Origin: an uncultured Prevotella sp.
Lineage (GTDB): Bacteria; Bacteroidota; Bacteroidia; Bacteroidales; Bacteroidaceae
Length of the DNA stretch: 64,000 nucleotides
Assembly (NCBI GenBank): GCA_900315035.1
Contig: OMXO01000005.1
Coordinates: forward strand, 51,194-115,193
Direction: 5' to 3'
Position 1 is the first letter of the stretch, and the number at the start of each line of letters is the position of its first letter. The position numbers and the translations under genes are program-made. A model generated the notes under the pieces. That model saw only the letters and a list, made by a program, of their open reading frames with translations. It made no database searches and had not been told where the DNA came from. Positions 44,701-53,451 of the stretch are shown one piece after another.

Positions 44701-47700
44701 TCGAGTATATCGAGTTCTGGCTGCTCGACCCGTTTATCTACACCCGTGAAGCGGGAACAGCCTCCGACTATGCAGGCGACCTATACTTCAATCTCGGTGA
44801 GGTGAGTGAAGACGTGCTCCGCGATGGCAAGAAATTCTATGAGAGCGGCATGCCTGTTGATGGGACCGACTCTTATACGACCACTCAGTGGGGTAAGATA
44901 CCCGTACAGGCTACACAGACCTATGCCTTTGCCACCAGTAGTGGCTCACGCAACCTGCAGGATGTAGGTCTCAACGGTCTGAACGATAATGAGGAGCGCG
45001 AGTATGGTGCTTACAAAGACTGGCTCGATGCCGTTGTCAACAGTGGGATGATTACCAATGACAGCATCATCCAGGCCTGGCGCAACGACCCTGCCGGTGA
45101 CGACTATCACTATTTCCGCGGCACCGACTACGACAATGAAGAGAAGAGCATCTTGGGTCGATACAAACGCATCAACAACCCACAGGGCAACTCGCCCGAC
45201 ACGGAGAATCAGACGGAGTCGTATGATACCAGTTATAAGAGCGGTCCCGACGTGGAGGACATCAACCAAGACTATACCCTCAACGAGTTTGAACGCTATT
45301 TTCAGTACAAGGTGCGCATCAGTCCTGAAATCTTGGAGGCCTATCGGAATGGTGTGGCCACAGACGACAGTTATATCTCAGACATGCGTACTAGTAGCGT
45401 GAAACTGCGTAATGGTGAGACCACTAATGTCAACTGGTACCAGTTCCGCATCCCCCTAGTCGATTATCAGCACAAGGAAGGTAGCATCAGCGACTTCACT
45501 AGTATTCGCTTCATGCGTATGTTCATGACAGGCTTCCAGAAACCCATCGTGCTTCGTTTCGGCAGTCTGAACCTGGTGCGCGGCGAGTGGCGCCTCTACA
45601 AGCAGAGTCTCTCTACCACGGGCGCAGAGAGTGGAATGCTGGAGGTGAGTGCGGTAAACATTGAGGAAAACAACGACAAGAAGCCAGTAAACTACGTCTT
45701 GCCACCGGGCATCAGCCGAGCCACAGACCCCTCTCAGCCCCAGTTAGTCGAGGAGAATGAGCAGGCGCTGCAGATGGTGGCTACCGATTTGCAGAAAAAC
45801 GAGTCGAAGGCTGTCTATAAGAAGACTACGCTCGACCTGCGCCGCTATCGCCGGATGCAGATGTTCGTGCATGCCAACCACCTTCTGCCTGATCTGACCA
45901 ACCTGAAAGATAAGCAGTTGGCTGTGTTTATCCGTCTGGGCAGCGACTACAAGAACAACTATTACGAGTATCAGATACCGCTGACGCTCACACCCGACCG
46001 TAGCGATTATAGCCGTTATTCGACAGCCGATCGCCGGATGGTATGGCCCGAAGAGAATATGCTCGACATCAATGTTGAAGTGTTCACCAACCTGAAGAAG
46101 GAACGTAATCTGGCCAAGGCGAGGGGAGCGGCTTCGTTCAGTCAACTCTACAGCGGCTTCGATCCCAGAAAGCCGGCAAACAAAGTCAGCATCTTGGGTA
46201 ACCCGACACTTGGTGAGGTCAAGGTGATGATGATCGGTGTGCGTAACATCTCGGGCGAGGTAAAGTCGGGCGAGGTGTGGGTCAATGAACTGCGCCTGCT
46301 GGAAGCAGATAACGAGGGCGGTTGGGCAGCCTCGGGTACGATGAACGTCCAACTATCAGACTTGGGCACGGTGAATGTGACCGGGCGCTATGTCAGCGAC
46401 GGCTTCGGCGGTCTCGAGGAGGGGGTCATGCAGCGTTCTACCGACACCCAGAAACAGTATAGTGTGACCACCTCTCTCGAACTCGGTAAGTTCTTCCCCG
46501 ACAAGGCGAAGGTATCGATACCTTTCTATTACTCACTGACGAAGGAAGAAGTGCGCCCCCGTTATAATCCTCTCGATTCTGACATGCGGCTCGACGAGGC
46601 TCTCGACGTGGCTGCCGACCGGCATGAGCGCGACAGCATCGAAAGCATTGCCGTCACGAAGACCACCAATAGCAATTTCTCTGTTTCGAACATGCGCTGG
46701 GGGTTGAAGACCAAACGTCACCCCATGCCCTACGACCCCGCAAACTTCTCGTTCAGTTACAGTCATGCCCATCGTTATACCTCGGGCAAGACTACAGTCT
46801 ATGAGAAGGATGACCAGTGGCGGGGAGCACTGAACTATAGTTATTCGCCGGTTTATAAGACCTTGGAGCCGTTCAAGAAGTTGAAGGGCAAGTCGAAATG
46901 GCTCAATTTCCCCAAGGCCTTAGGTCTGAACTATCTGCCACAGAATATCGGGTTCAACACGGAGATCACCCGTAGTTATTATGAGTTGCAGGAACGCGAC
47001 CTCGAGAGTATCGAGAATCAGAACCTGCCCCTGACGTTCAGCCAGCAGTTCCTCTGGAACCGTGATTTCACCCTTCGCTGGGATTTCACCAAGAATCTGC
47101 ACTTTAATTTCCAGTCGGCCACCCATGCCGAGATCGAAGAGCCATACACACCGGTTAATAAGGATCTCTATCCCGACCGCTATTCTGCCTGGAAAGACTC
47201 CGTATGGCAAAGCATCAAGAACCTCGGAACACCGCTTGACTACCAGCAGCAGGTTACTGCCAGTTACCAGTTGCCGCTGAACAAACTGCCTATCCTCGAC
47301 TGGATCAACGCCGATGCCTCGTATAATGCCCGTTATACCTGGACACGTGGCACGAAGCGCGATGACGGCTCGACGCTGGGCAACACGGTTTCGAGCAATC
47401 GCAGCCTGAACATCAACGGCTCCTTCAACATGGAGGTGCTCTATAATCATTTCCCCTTCTTGAAGAAAGTCAACGACCGGTTCAAGCGGGGACCTCAGGT
47501 TCAGACCATCCGTCGGCCGTCCAGACGTAAGCAACCGGCGGATAAGAAAACGGCTGACGCTACGGCCTCAGACGAGAAACAGTTGCAGAAGACCAAGAAT
47601 GCCTATCAGCGCGAGATAACCTTGCGCTCCGACACCACGCTGACCGTCGCTCATAACAAGGGTTCAAAACGGCTTGTTGTCACTGCCCGTCGCAAAGACG

Positions 47701-49280
47701 GCACACCTTACCCCATCAGTTATAAGGTGATTGACCAGAACAAGATTCTCATCAAGTCGCTTGATACGGTCCAGATAAAACTCAGCATTGTGGCGAAGCC
47801 GTCGAGAGAAAATGAGTGGTGGTATCGGCCGGCTCAGACCCTGGCGCGCATCCTGATGATGGTTCGTTCTGTCAACGTCAGTTACCGTAGTAACTATTCG
47901 ATGCTCCTGCCCGGTTTCCTACCGAATATCGGCGATGCTTTCGGACAGCGTTCATCGGGCGGATTGTCGCCAGGACTTGACTTTGCCTTCGGTATCATCG
48001 ACGATGGGTATATTGACAGGGCACTGGATAACAAATGGCTGATGCTCAACGACAGTCTCTCGACACCGGCGAACATCAGTAGCAATAGCGATCTGCAGAT
48101 CAGGGCGGTGCTGGAGCCCATCCGTGATCTGAAGATCGACCTGAATGCCTCTCGCACCGACAACCGTGCCCGTAGCATCCAGTATATGTATTCAGGCAAA
48201 CCTACTACCCACAGCGGTTCTTTCAATATGACCACCATCTCGCTGAAAGGCTCTCTGGCAGGCATGGGCGATGCCTCGAATGGCTATCAGTCGGATGTTT
48301 TCGATCGTTTCCGCTCTTTGCTGACCGATTTCAGAGACAGGGTACAGGCTCAGTATGTAGGCGCTCCCGGTACGTTCGGTCAGGTCAACCCCTACAGTGC
48401 TGATGTGATGGTGCCTGCCTTCCTGTCGGCCTATACGATGGGAGCCGGCAAGTCGCTCAGCATTTTCCCCGCCATCACGCGGATGTTGCCCAACTGGACG
48501 GTGCGTTACAGCGGATTGTCGCGTCTGGCCTGGGTGCGTGACCATCTGAAGAGTCTTAATCTCAGCCATTCCTATAAAAGTGTCTATAGCGTCGGCAGCT
48601 ATGCCTCTTACAGTGCTTGGCAGGAATATATGAACGGATGGGGTTTCGTCAAGGATCAGTCGGGTGCCCTGCAGCCTTCCTCGATGTATAATGTCTCTAC
48701 GGTAAGCATCAACGAGGCCTTCTCGCCGTTGCTCGGAGTCGATGCTACTTTCCAGAATAACCTCACGGCGAAAATCGAGTACCGAACCACACGCGTGCTC
48801 AATCTGTCGATGACAAGTGTGCAGCTCAACGAAGCCCTCAGTCGCGACTGGGTTATCGGCTTGGGATATAAGATTCAGGATTTCCGCCTTTTCAATACAG
48901 CTATCAGCCGGAAGGTGGGTAAGGCTCAGAAGCGCTCAAAGTCCAATGGTAAGGCCGTCAGTAGCAATAGTGAGAGCAGCACTACTGGCAAGACCACAGC
49001 TTCGAAGTCGGGCGTGAACCACGACCTGAACCTGCGCCTAGATGTCTCCTTCCGCAGTCAGGCTTCCATCACCCGCGATATAGCCTCGGGTGTGTCATCG
49101 GCCTCCAGTGGCAACAGTGCCTTCAAACTCTCCTTTATGGCCGACTATACCCTCAGCCGGCTAATGACGCTTACTGCCTATTTTGATCAGCAAACCAACA
49201 CGCCTCTGCTCTCAAGCAGCAGTTATCCCACGACCACCCGTGATTTCGGATTGTCGTTGAAATTCTCCTTAACCCGCTAA
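41763..49280 (+). CDS. sprA: SprA/Sov, outer membrane translocon of the type IX secretion system
   Basis: Giant 36-strand-type beta-barrel that moves T9SS cargo across the outer membrane, 2505 aa from the ATG at 41763. A GTG at 41748 and an ATG at 41787 are alternatives. Signal region GISAFLFGVLCSSTA. Family landmarks: FADMHFDLGPAEKIFGPGGV, RIKTQGTAELKFGATMKNID, IDDFENSKNYIDVSNPKAW and ILGNPTLGEVKVMMIGVRN. It ends in a barrel strand GLSLKFSLTR. No other T9SS gene is in the window. It supports the reading of the C-terminal tails at 6115-6972 and 18368-19414 as sorting tails. Confidence 0.94.
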   Translation: MDLKRGLLMIYRRLGVIGISAFLFGVLCSSTARELYIYPQEDSLRAQKDTLRARFRVQKTAPIVVEDLDSSALDLRRPDNIRQTVEYDDSANVYYVGSKIGDSYLNAPVLMSPEEYRKWSERRMMQEFFRKKNTVQVQQEDQNKFSFADMHFDLGPAEKIFGPGGVRIKTQGTAELKFGATMKNIDNPSLPIRNRKTTAFDFDEKINLNVNGKVGDKVNMNLNYNTDATFDFDTQNLKLKYEGKEDEIIKLVEAGNVSFPSNNSLVKGASSLFGVRTDMQFGKLKLQTVLSQKKSSTKSVSSKGGTQTTLFEFDVADYEENRHFFLSHYFREHYDEAMSKLPNVMTGIVINRVEIWVTNKTGTTSNTRNIVALTDLGENTQVSYDGWELTEQAVPGNQANTEYSKMTTNYADARDIDQTNTVLAGISRFEVGRDYEKLSSARLLSSSEYTVNKSLGYISLKTGLQTDQVLAVAYEFTYGGVTYQVGEFASDQPETSKALFVKSLKNTSNNPTQANWRLMMKNVYYLASTLEKTKFRLDIKYQSDTAGVYLTYIPEPQVKNRTLLKLLGCDRLDNNNRRNPNGYFDYVEGYTVSNGRVFLPSAEPFGSYLRQQLRAAGMDAQTAEKYVFSQLYDSTKTAAKQIAEKDKFIMTGQYKGTSANVISLGAYNVPPGSVVVTAGGVVLTEGSDYSVDYSAGEVTILNQSIIDAGTNVNVSLESNTDYGMQRKTMVGFNWEYDFSKNFQLGGTLMHLSEQALTSKVTMGAEPLSNTLWGLNVNWKQESQWLTSMLNKIPFLHVKEPSHISFTGEFAQLIAGTASGTQDNASYIDDFENSKNYIDVSNPKAWTLSSVPTLFVESADRKGVTSGYNRALLAWYNVDPIFTRRSSTLTPSHIKSDLEQLSNHYVREVYVKELYPNRQQSTYNGATSTLPILDLAYYPQERGPYNLTHDLNADGTLQQPETKWGGMMRKLETTDFEQANIEYIEFWLLDPFIYTREAGTASDYAGDLYFNLGEVSEDVLRDGKKFYESGMPVDGTDSYTTTQWGKIPVQATQTYAFATSSGSRNLQDVGLNGLNDNEEREYGAYKDWLDAVVNSGMITNDSIIQAWRNDPAGDDYHYFRGTDYDNEEKSILGRYKRINNPQGNSPDTENQTESYDTSYKSGPDVEDINQDYTLNEFERYFQYKVRISPEILEAYRNGVATDDSYISDMRTSSVKLRNGETTNVNWYQFRIPLVDYQHKEGSISDFTSIRFMRMFMTGFQKPIVLRFGSLNLVRGEWRLYKQSLSTTGAESGMLEVSAVNIEENNDKKPVNYVLPPGISRATDPSQPQLVEENEQALQMVATDLQKNESKAVYKKTTLDLRRYRRMQMFVHANHLLPDLTNLKDKQLAVFIRLGSDYKNNYYEYQIPLTLTPDRSDYSRYSTADRRMVWPEENMLDINVEVFTNLKKERNLAKARGAASFSQLYSGFDPRKPANKVSILGNPTLGEVKVMMIGVRNISGEVKSGEVWVNELRLLEADNEGGWAASGTMNVQLSDLGTVNVTGRYVSDGFGGLEEGVMQRSTDTQKQYSVTTSLELGKFFPDKAKVSIPFYYSLTKEEVRPRYNPLDSDMRLDEALDVAADRHERDSIESIAVTKTTNSNFSVSNMRWGLKTKRHPMPYDPANFSFSYSHAHRYTSGKTTVYEKDDQWRGALNYSYSPVYKTLEPFKKLKGKSKWLNFPKALGLNYLPQNIGFNTEITRSYYELQERDLESIENQNLPLTFSQQFLWNRDFTLRWDFTKNLHFNFQSATHAEIEEPYTPVNKDLYPDRYSAWKDSVWQSIKNLGTPLDYQQQVTASYQLPLNKLPILDWINADASYNARYTWTRGTKRDDGSTLGNTVSSNRSLNINGSFNMEVLYNHFPFLKKVNDRFKRGPQVQTIRRPSRRKQPADKKTADATASDEKQLQKTKNAYQREITLRSDTTLTVAHNKGSKRLVVTARRKDGTPYPISYKVIDQNKILIKSLDTVQIKLSIVAKPSRENEWWYRPAQTLARILMMVRSVNVSYRSNYSMLLPGFLPNIGDAFGQRSSGGLSPGLDFAFGIIDDGYIDRALDNKWLMLNDSLSTPANISSNSDLQIRAVLEPIRDLKIDLNASRTDNRARSIQYMYSGKPTTHSGSFNMTTISLKGSLAGMGDASNGYQSDVFDRFRSLLTDFRDRVQAQYVGAPGTFGQVNPYSADVMVPAFLSAYTMGAGKSLSIFPAITRMLPNWTVRYSGLSRLAWVRDHLKSLNLSHSYKSVYSVGSYASYSAWQEYMNGWGFVKDQSGALQPSSMYNVSTVSINEAFSPLLGVDATFQNNLTAKIEYRTTRVLNLSMTSVQLNEALSRDWVIGLGYKIQDFRLFNTAISRKVGKAQKRSKSNGKAVSSNSESSTTGKTTASKSGVNHDLNLRLDVSFRSQASITRDIASGVSSASSGNSAFKLSFMADYTLSRLMTLTAYFDQQTNTPLLSSSSYPTTTRDFGLSLKFSLTR

Positions 49281-49314
49281 CGTGAAGTTAAGGGCTTGTC
49301 GTTATGCTCTTACC

Positions 49315-50904
49315 TTATTTCTTATCGTATGCGTGGACGGGGTAGTCGGTCGTGAAGTGCAGTCCGCGACACTCCTTGCGCTCCAGCGCCCAGCGGGTAA
49401 TGAGGTAACCCACATTGATCATGTTACGCAGTTCGCAGATGTCCTTCGAGGCTTTGACACGCTTGAAGAGCCGTTCGGTCTCCTCGTAGAGCATGTCGAG
49501 ACGGTCCCAGGCACGATGCAGGCGCAAGTCGCTGCGCACGATGCCCACATAGTTCGACATAATCTGATTCACCTCTTTTACGCTCTGGGTGATGAGTACC
49601 TTCTCTTCATTGGTCATCGTACCCTCATCATTCCAGCGGGGCACCTCATTGTTGAAATCGTAGAGATCGACATGTGCCAGAGAGTCCTTGGCTGCAGCGT
49701 CGGCATAGACCACTGCCTCAATGAGCGAGTTGGATGCCAGACGGTTGCCGCCATGCAGACCTGTGCACGAGCATTCGCCGAGGGCATAAAGTCGCTCAAT
49801 CGACGATTGGCCGTTCAGATCGACCTTGATGCCGCCACACATATAGTGGGCAGCAGGGCGCACGGGAATATAGTCGGTGGTGATGTCGATGCCTATCGAG
49901 AGGCACTTCTGATAGATATTCGGGAAATGGTGGCGGGTCTCTGCTGGATCCTTATGGGTGACATCGAGACACACGTGGTCGAGACCATGGATCTTCATCT
50001 CTTTGTCGATGGCACGTGCCACGATGTCGCGCGGTGCCAGCGACAACCGTTCGTCGTATTTCTCCATGAACGTCTCACCGTTGGGCAGTTTCAGAATGCC
50101 GCCATAGCCGCGCATGGCCTCGGTGATGAGGTAGGCAGGATGCGTCTCCTTCGGATTATGAAGCACTGTCGGGTGGAACTGCACGAACTCCATGTCGGCC
50201 ACCGTTCCCTTCGCGCGATATACCATGGCGATACCATCGCCCGTGGCAATGACGGGATTTGAAGTGGTGAGATAGACGGCGCCACAGCCGCCCGTGCACA
50301 TCACGGTCATCTTGGCCAGATAGGTATCCACCTTCTGCGTGCTGGGATTGAGCACATAAGCGCCATAGCATTGGATGTTGGGCGAGCGCCGGGTGACGCG
50401 CACACCCAGATGGTGCTGCGTGATAATCTCGACGGCGAAATGATTCTCCTTGATATCGATGTTGGGATTGTGGCGCACGGCTTCCATCAGTCCGCGCTGG
50501 ATTTCCGCACCCGTATCGTCGGCATGGTGGAGGATACGGAACTCCGAGTGTCCGCCCTCGCGGTGCAGGTCGAAGGAACCATCGTCCTGCTTGTCGAAGT
50601 TCACACCCCAGTTGACAAGTTCCTGAATCTGCTCTGGCGCTTTCCTGACAACCTGTTCGACGGCTTTGCGGTCGGAGATGTAATCGCCGGCGATAATGGT
50701 GTCGGCGATATGCTTGTCAAAGGTATCCAGTTTCATGTTGGTGACCGAGGCCACGCCGCCTTGGGCAAACGAGGTGTTTGCCTCTTCCAGCGAGGTCTTG
50801 CAAATCATGCATACACGGCCTTTGTTGGCGCGTGCCACCTTCAGTGCATAGCTCATTCCTGCGACGCCTGCACCGATGACCAGAAAATCATATTTATAGA
50901 CCAT
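49315..50904 (-). CDS. nadB: L-aspartate oxidase
   Basis: First enzyme of de novo NAD synthesis, oxidising aspartate to iminoaspartate with FAD, 529 aa. FAD motif DFLVIGAGVAGMSYALKVA, then SFAQGGVASV, HREGGHSEFRILHHAD and the active-site segment GGIKVDLNGQSSI ... ALGECSCTGLHGGNRLASNS. The convergent sprA stop is 34 bases away. No nadA or nadC is adjacent. Confidence 0.95.
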   Translation of the reverse strand: MVYKYDFLVIGAGVAGMSYALKVARANKGRVCMICKTSLEEANTSFAQGGVASVTNMKLDTFDKHIADTIIAGDYISDRKAVEQVVRKAPEQIQELVNWGVNFDKQDDGSFDLHREGGHSEFRILHHADDTGAEIQRGLMEAVRHNPNIDIKENHFAVEIITQHHLGVRVTRRSPNIQCYGAYVLNPSTQKVDTYLAKMTVMCTGGCGAVYLTTSNPVIATGDGIAMVYRAKGTVADMEFVQFHPTVLHNPKETHPAYLITEAMRGYGGILKLPNGETFMEKYDERLSLAPRDIVARAIDKEMKIHGLDHVCLDVTHKDPAETRHHFPNIYQKCLSIGIDITTDYIPVRPAAHYMCGGIKVDLNGQSSIERLYALGECSCTGLHGGNRLASNSLIEAVVYADAAAKDSLAHVDLYDFNNEVPRWNDEGTMTNEEKVLITQSVKEVNQIMSNYVGIVRSDLRLHRAWDRLDMLYEETERLFKRVKASKDICELRNMINVGYLITRWALERKECRGLHFTTDYPVHAYDKK

Positions 50905-50932
50905 ACTTTGATTTGTTATTGATTATTTGGTG

Positions 50933-50940
50933 CAAAGGTA
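50933..50940 (-). promoter_or_regulatory. -7 promoter box for nadB
   Basis: On the minus strand TACCTTTG followed by CACC matches TAnnTTTG, 28 bases before the nadB ATG. Divergent from the promoter at 50961-50991. Confidence 0.55.
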
Positions 50941-50960
50941 ATTATTTTCTTGGATAATAG

Positions 50961-50991
50961 TTGCATTCTTACAAAAAAAGTTGTATCTTTG
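50961..50991 (+). promoter_or_regulatory. Bacteroidetes promoter (-33 TTG, -7 TATCTTTG)
   Basis: TTG at 50961-50963 and TATCTTTG at 50984-50991 with a 20-base spacer. It drives the four-gene run starting at 51011; the -7 box ends 19 bases before the ATG. Confidence 0.7.
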
Positions 50992-51010
50992 CACCAAAAC
51001 CAAGACGAAG

Positions 51011-52225
51011 ATGAAAAGACTGTGGCTGATAATCCTGTTGCTCGCACCGCTCGCAGTGTTCGCTCAGCAAGTGGTGATTAGCGGCAATGTGGTAGATGAG
51101 AAGACTGGCGCCGACCTTCAGCAGGTGAGTATCTCTGCTGGCAGAGTGTCGGTGGTGACTAACGAAGACGGCGACTTCACGCTGAAACTGCCGGAGATGC
51201 CGGGCAGTATCACCGTATCACATGTGGGGTATAAGACCAGACGGGTGAAGGTGGGCGAAGGTCAGGCGGAGGGCTTGAAGATTAAACTCCAGCCGAAGAC
51301 CATCCAACTGCGTGAGATCATCGTGCTGAACGAAGATCCGCGTGAACTCGTCGATATCGCCATCAGCAAGATACCCGACAACTACAGTCGGGTGCCGGAA
51401 CTGTTGAAAGGCTTCTACCGCGAGACAGCCATGAAGCGCAAGCACTACATCTATGTGGCCGAAGGTGTTGAGGATTTGTACAAGACACCTTATAACCGTA
51501 GCATCGGGCGCGATCGGGTGGCCATCGTCAAGGGGCGCCGACTGCTGAGTCAGAAGCAGGGCGACACGTTGGGCGTGAAAGTGATGGGCGGTCCGGTACA
51601 GGCTGTCGTGATGGATCTGGTGAAGAACCGTGAGTTCCTTTTAAACAAGGAGAATCTCGATGCCTATAAGTTCACGATGGGGCTTCCGGAGTTTATCAAC
51701 GACCGTCAGCAGTTCGTGGTTATGATGGAGCCGGATTGTGCGATGCCATATGCTCTCTATCACGGCAAACTCTATATCGACTGCGAGCGACTCGCCTTCA
51801 CACGCATTGAGCTCGATCTCGATATGAGCGACAAGGACAAGGCAACGCGTACCATGCTCGTAAAGAAACCATTGGGCGTGAGGTTTAAGCCGAGAGAATT
51901 GTCGAGTGTCGTCGATTACCGTTATGAAGATGGTGTGACGCGCATCAGTTACCTACGGAACACGTTCCGTTTCAACTGCGACTGGAAAAGACGTCTCTTC
52001 GCCACCTCGTTCACGGCTACCTGTGAGATGGTGGTAACAGACAGTTCTTCGGATGGCGTACAGCCCATCGCCAGCAGGAACTCGTTTGACTCGCGCGACG
52101 CCTATTATGATAAAGTGGAATATTTTATGGACCCAGATTACTGGCGTTCGTATAACATTATAGAACCTTCGGAGTCGTTGGACAAGGCCATACGGAAATT
52201 GGTGTCCCGATACCGGCGGAATTGA
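51011..52225 (+). CDS. CarboxypepD_reg-like domain protein, exported
   Basis: 404 aa from the ATG at 51011; the frame reaches further up to a TTG at 50981 inside the promoter. Signal peptide LWLIILLLAPLAVFAQ, then a CarboxypepD regulatory-like beta-sandwich (SGNVVDEKTGADLQQVSIS ... FTLKLPEMPG). The remaining 300 residues are of unknown fold, with VDIAISKIPDNYSRVPELLK and LKGFYRETAMKRKHYIY typical of this Bacteroidetes family. Probably periplasmic or outer-membrane associated; function unknown. dacB follows after 12 bases, suggesting an envelope role. Confidence 0.82.
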   Translation: MKRLWLIILLLAPLAVFAQQVVISGNVVDEKTGADLQQVSISAGRVSVVTNEDGDFTLKLPEMPGSITVSHVGYKTRRVKVGEGQAEGLKIKLQPKTIQLREIIVLNEDPRELVDIAISKIPDNYSRVPELLKGFYRETAMKRKHYIYVAEGVEDLYKTPYNRSIGRDRVAIVKGRRLLSQKQGDTLGVKVMGGPVQAVVMDLVKNREFLLNKENLDAYKFTMGLPEFINDRQQFVVMMEPDCAMPYALYHGKLYIDCERLAFTRIELDLDMSDKDKATRTMLVKKPLGVRFKPRELSSVVDYRYEDGVTRISYLRNTFRFNCDWKRRLFATSFTATCEMVVTDSSSDGVQPIASRNSFDSRDAYYDKVEYFMDPDYWRSYNIIEPSESLDKAIRKLVSRYRRN

Positions 52226-52237
52226 ATAGAATAAACG

Positions 52238-53410
52238 ATGAAAAAATATATTGTTACCCTTTTAGTGGTAAGTTCTTTTGCCGGTTTGCGGGCGCAGACC
52301 GACTCAGTAAGTTTTAAGATACAGTCAAGACTTGATTCTCTGATGCACGACCCGCTGCTCGAACGGACGCAGTTGGGACTGATGGTGTATGACTTAACAG
52401 CAGACTCTGCGCTCTACCGTCACGGGGAGAAACAGACGTTGCGGCCAGCCTCGACCATGAAGCTGTTGACGGCCATCACGGCCATCGACCTGTTGGGTGG
52501 CAGTTATCCCTTCCGCACGTCACTCCAATACGAGGGAGCGGTTACCGACAGCATCCTCTCAGGTAATCTGTATTGCGTGGGTGGGATGGATCCGATGTTT
52601 GACGATACGAATATGAACACCTTTGTACAGAGCCTGCGTGCCATTGGTGTGAAAACCATCCGTGGCAGTCTGGTAGCTGTCAGGAACTTCAAGGAACCCG
52701 ACTTGTTGGGTGAGGGCTGGTGCTGGGATGACGATAATCCGCAGCTGTCGCCTCTGCTCGTATCGCGTAATGATGAGTTCATGCAGGTCTTCGCCTCCCG
52801 CCTTCGTGAAGCCGGCATCATGTTAGAGAGCCCCATCACCACGGGCTCGTTGCCAAGTGAGACGCTGACGCTCTGCGCGGTGAGCCATACCCTGCAGGAT
52901 GTCCTTGTGCCGATGATGAAGGAGAGCGACAACCTCTATGCCGAGTCGATGTTCTTTCAGATCGCGGCCTCACAGGGCGGGCGCCCAGCCAAGGCGGTTC
53001 ATGCCCGTCAGTTGGTGAAGAAGGAACTGTCGAAAGCTGGTGTGACGAACATCCAGTACCGCATAGCTGACGGTAGCGGACTGTCGCTCTATAACTATAT
53101 CACGCCCGAACTGATGGTGAAACTGCTGACTTATGCTTATCGTCATCCGAGCATCTACTCTCACCTGGCACCCTCGCTGCCAATTTCCGGACAGGATGGT
53201 ACGCTGAAGAAGCGCATGACAGACCCCTTGACCAACGGCCGCGTGAAGGCTAAGACGGGGACGGTGACTGGTGTGTCGTCATTGGCAGGCTATGTGACGG
53301 CGGCCAACAACCATCTACTGGCTTTCTGTATCATCAATCAGGGTGTGATGAAGAGTGCTGACGGGCGCGCCTTCCAGGACAGCGTTTGTACGGCTCTCTG
53401 CGAACGATAG
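52238..53410 (+). CDS. dacB: D-alanyl-D-alanine carboxypeptidase/endopeptidase (PBP4, family S13)
   Basis: Peptidoglycan-trimming penicillin-binding protein, 390 aa with signal peptide (LLVVSSFAGLRAQ). Catalytic SxxK is STMK (Ser72, Lys75), SDN is at about 230-232 and KTG at about 339-341, all intact. The inserted domain between the first two motifs is smaller than in E. coli PBP4 (477 aa). In line with the upstream CarboxypepD protein and serB. Confidence 0.93.
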   Translation: MKKYIVTLLVVSSFAGLRAQTDSVSFKIQSRLDSLMHDPLLERTQLGLMVYDLTADSALYRHGEKQTLRPASTMKLLTAITAIDLLGGSYPFRTSLQYEGAVTDSILSGNLYCVGGMDPMFDDTNMNTFVQSLRAIGVKTIRGSLVAVRNFKEPDLLGEGWCWDDDNPQLSPLLVSRNDEFMQVFASRLREAGIMLESPITTGSLPSETLTLCAVSHTLQDVLVPMMKESDNLYAESMFFQIAASQGGRPAKAVHARQLVKKELSKAGVTNIQYRIADGSGLSLYNYITPELMVKLLTYAYRHPSIYSHLAPSLPISGQDGTLKKRMTDPLTNGRVKAKTGTVTGVSSLAGYVTAANNHLLAFCIINQGVMKSADGRAFQDSVCTALCER

Positions 53411-53451
53411 TCAATGGAGCAGATTAAAAACAAGAAACAACGAAATCAATT

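Noticed and set aside
49282-50262. Long open frame (326 codons) on the plus strand
   Set aside because: It is entirely antisense to nadB, whose protein has all L-aspartate oxidase motifs; composition of the antisense product is not that of a known fold.
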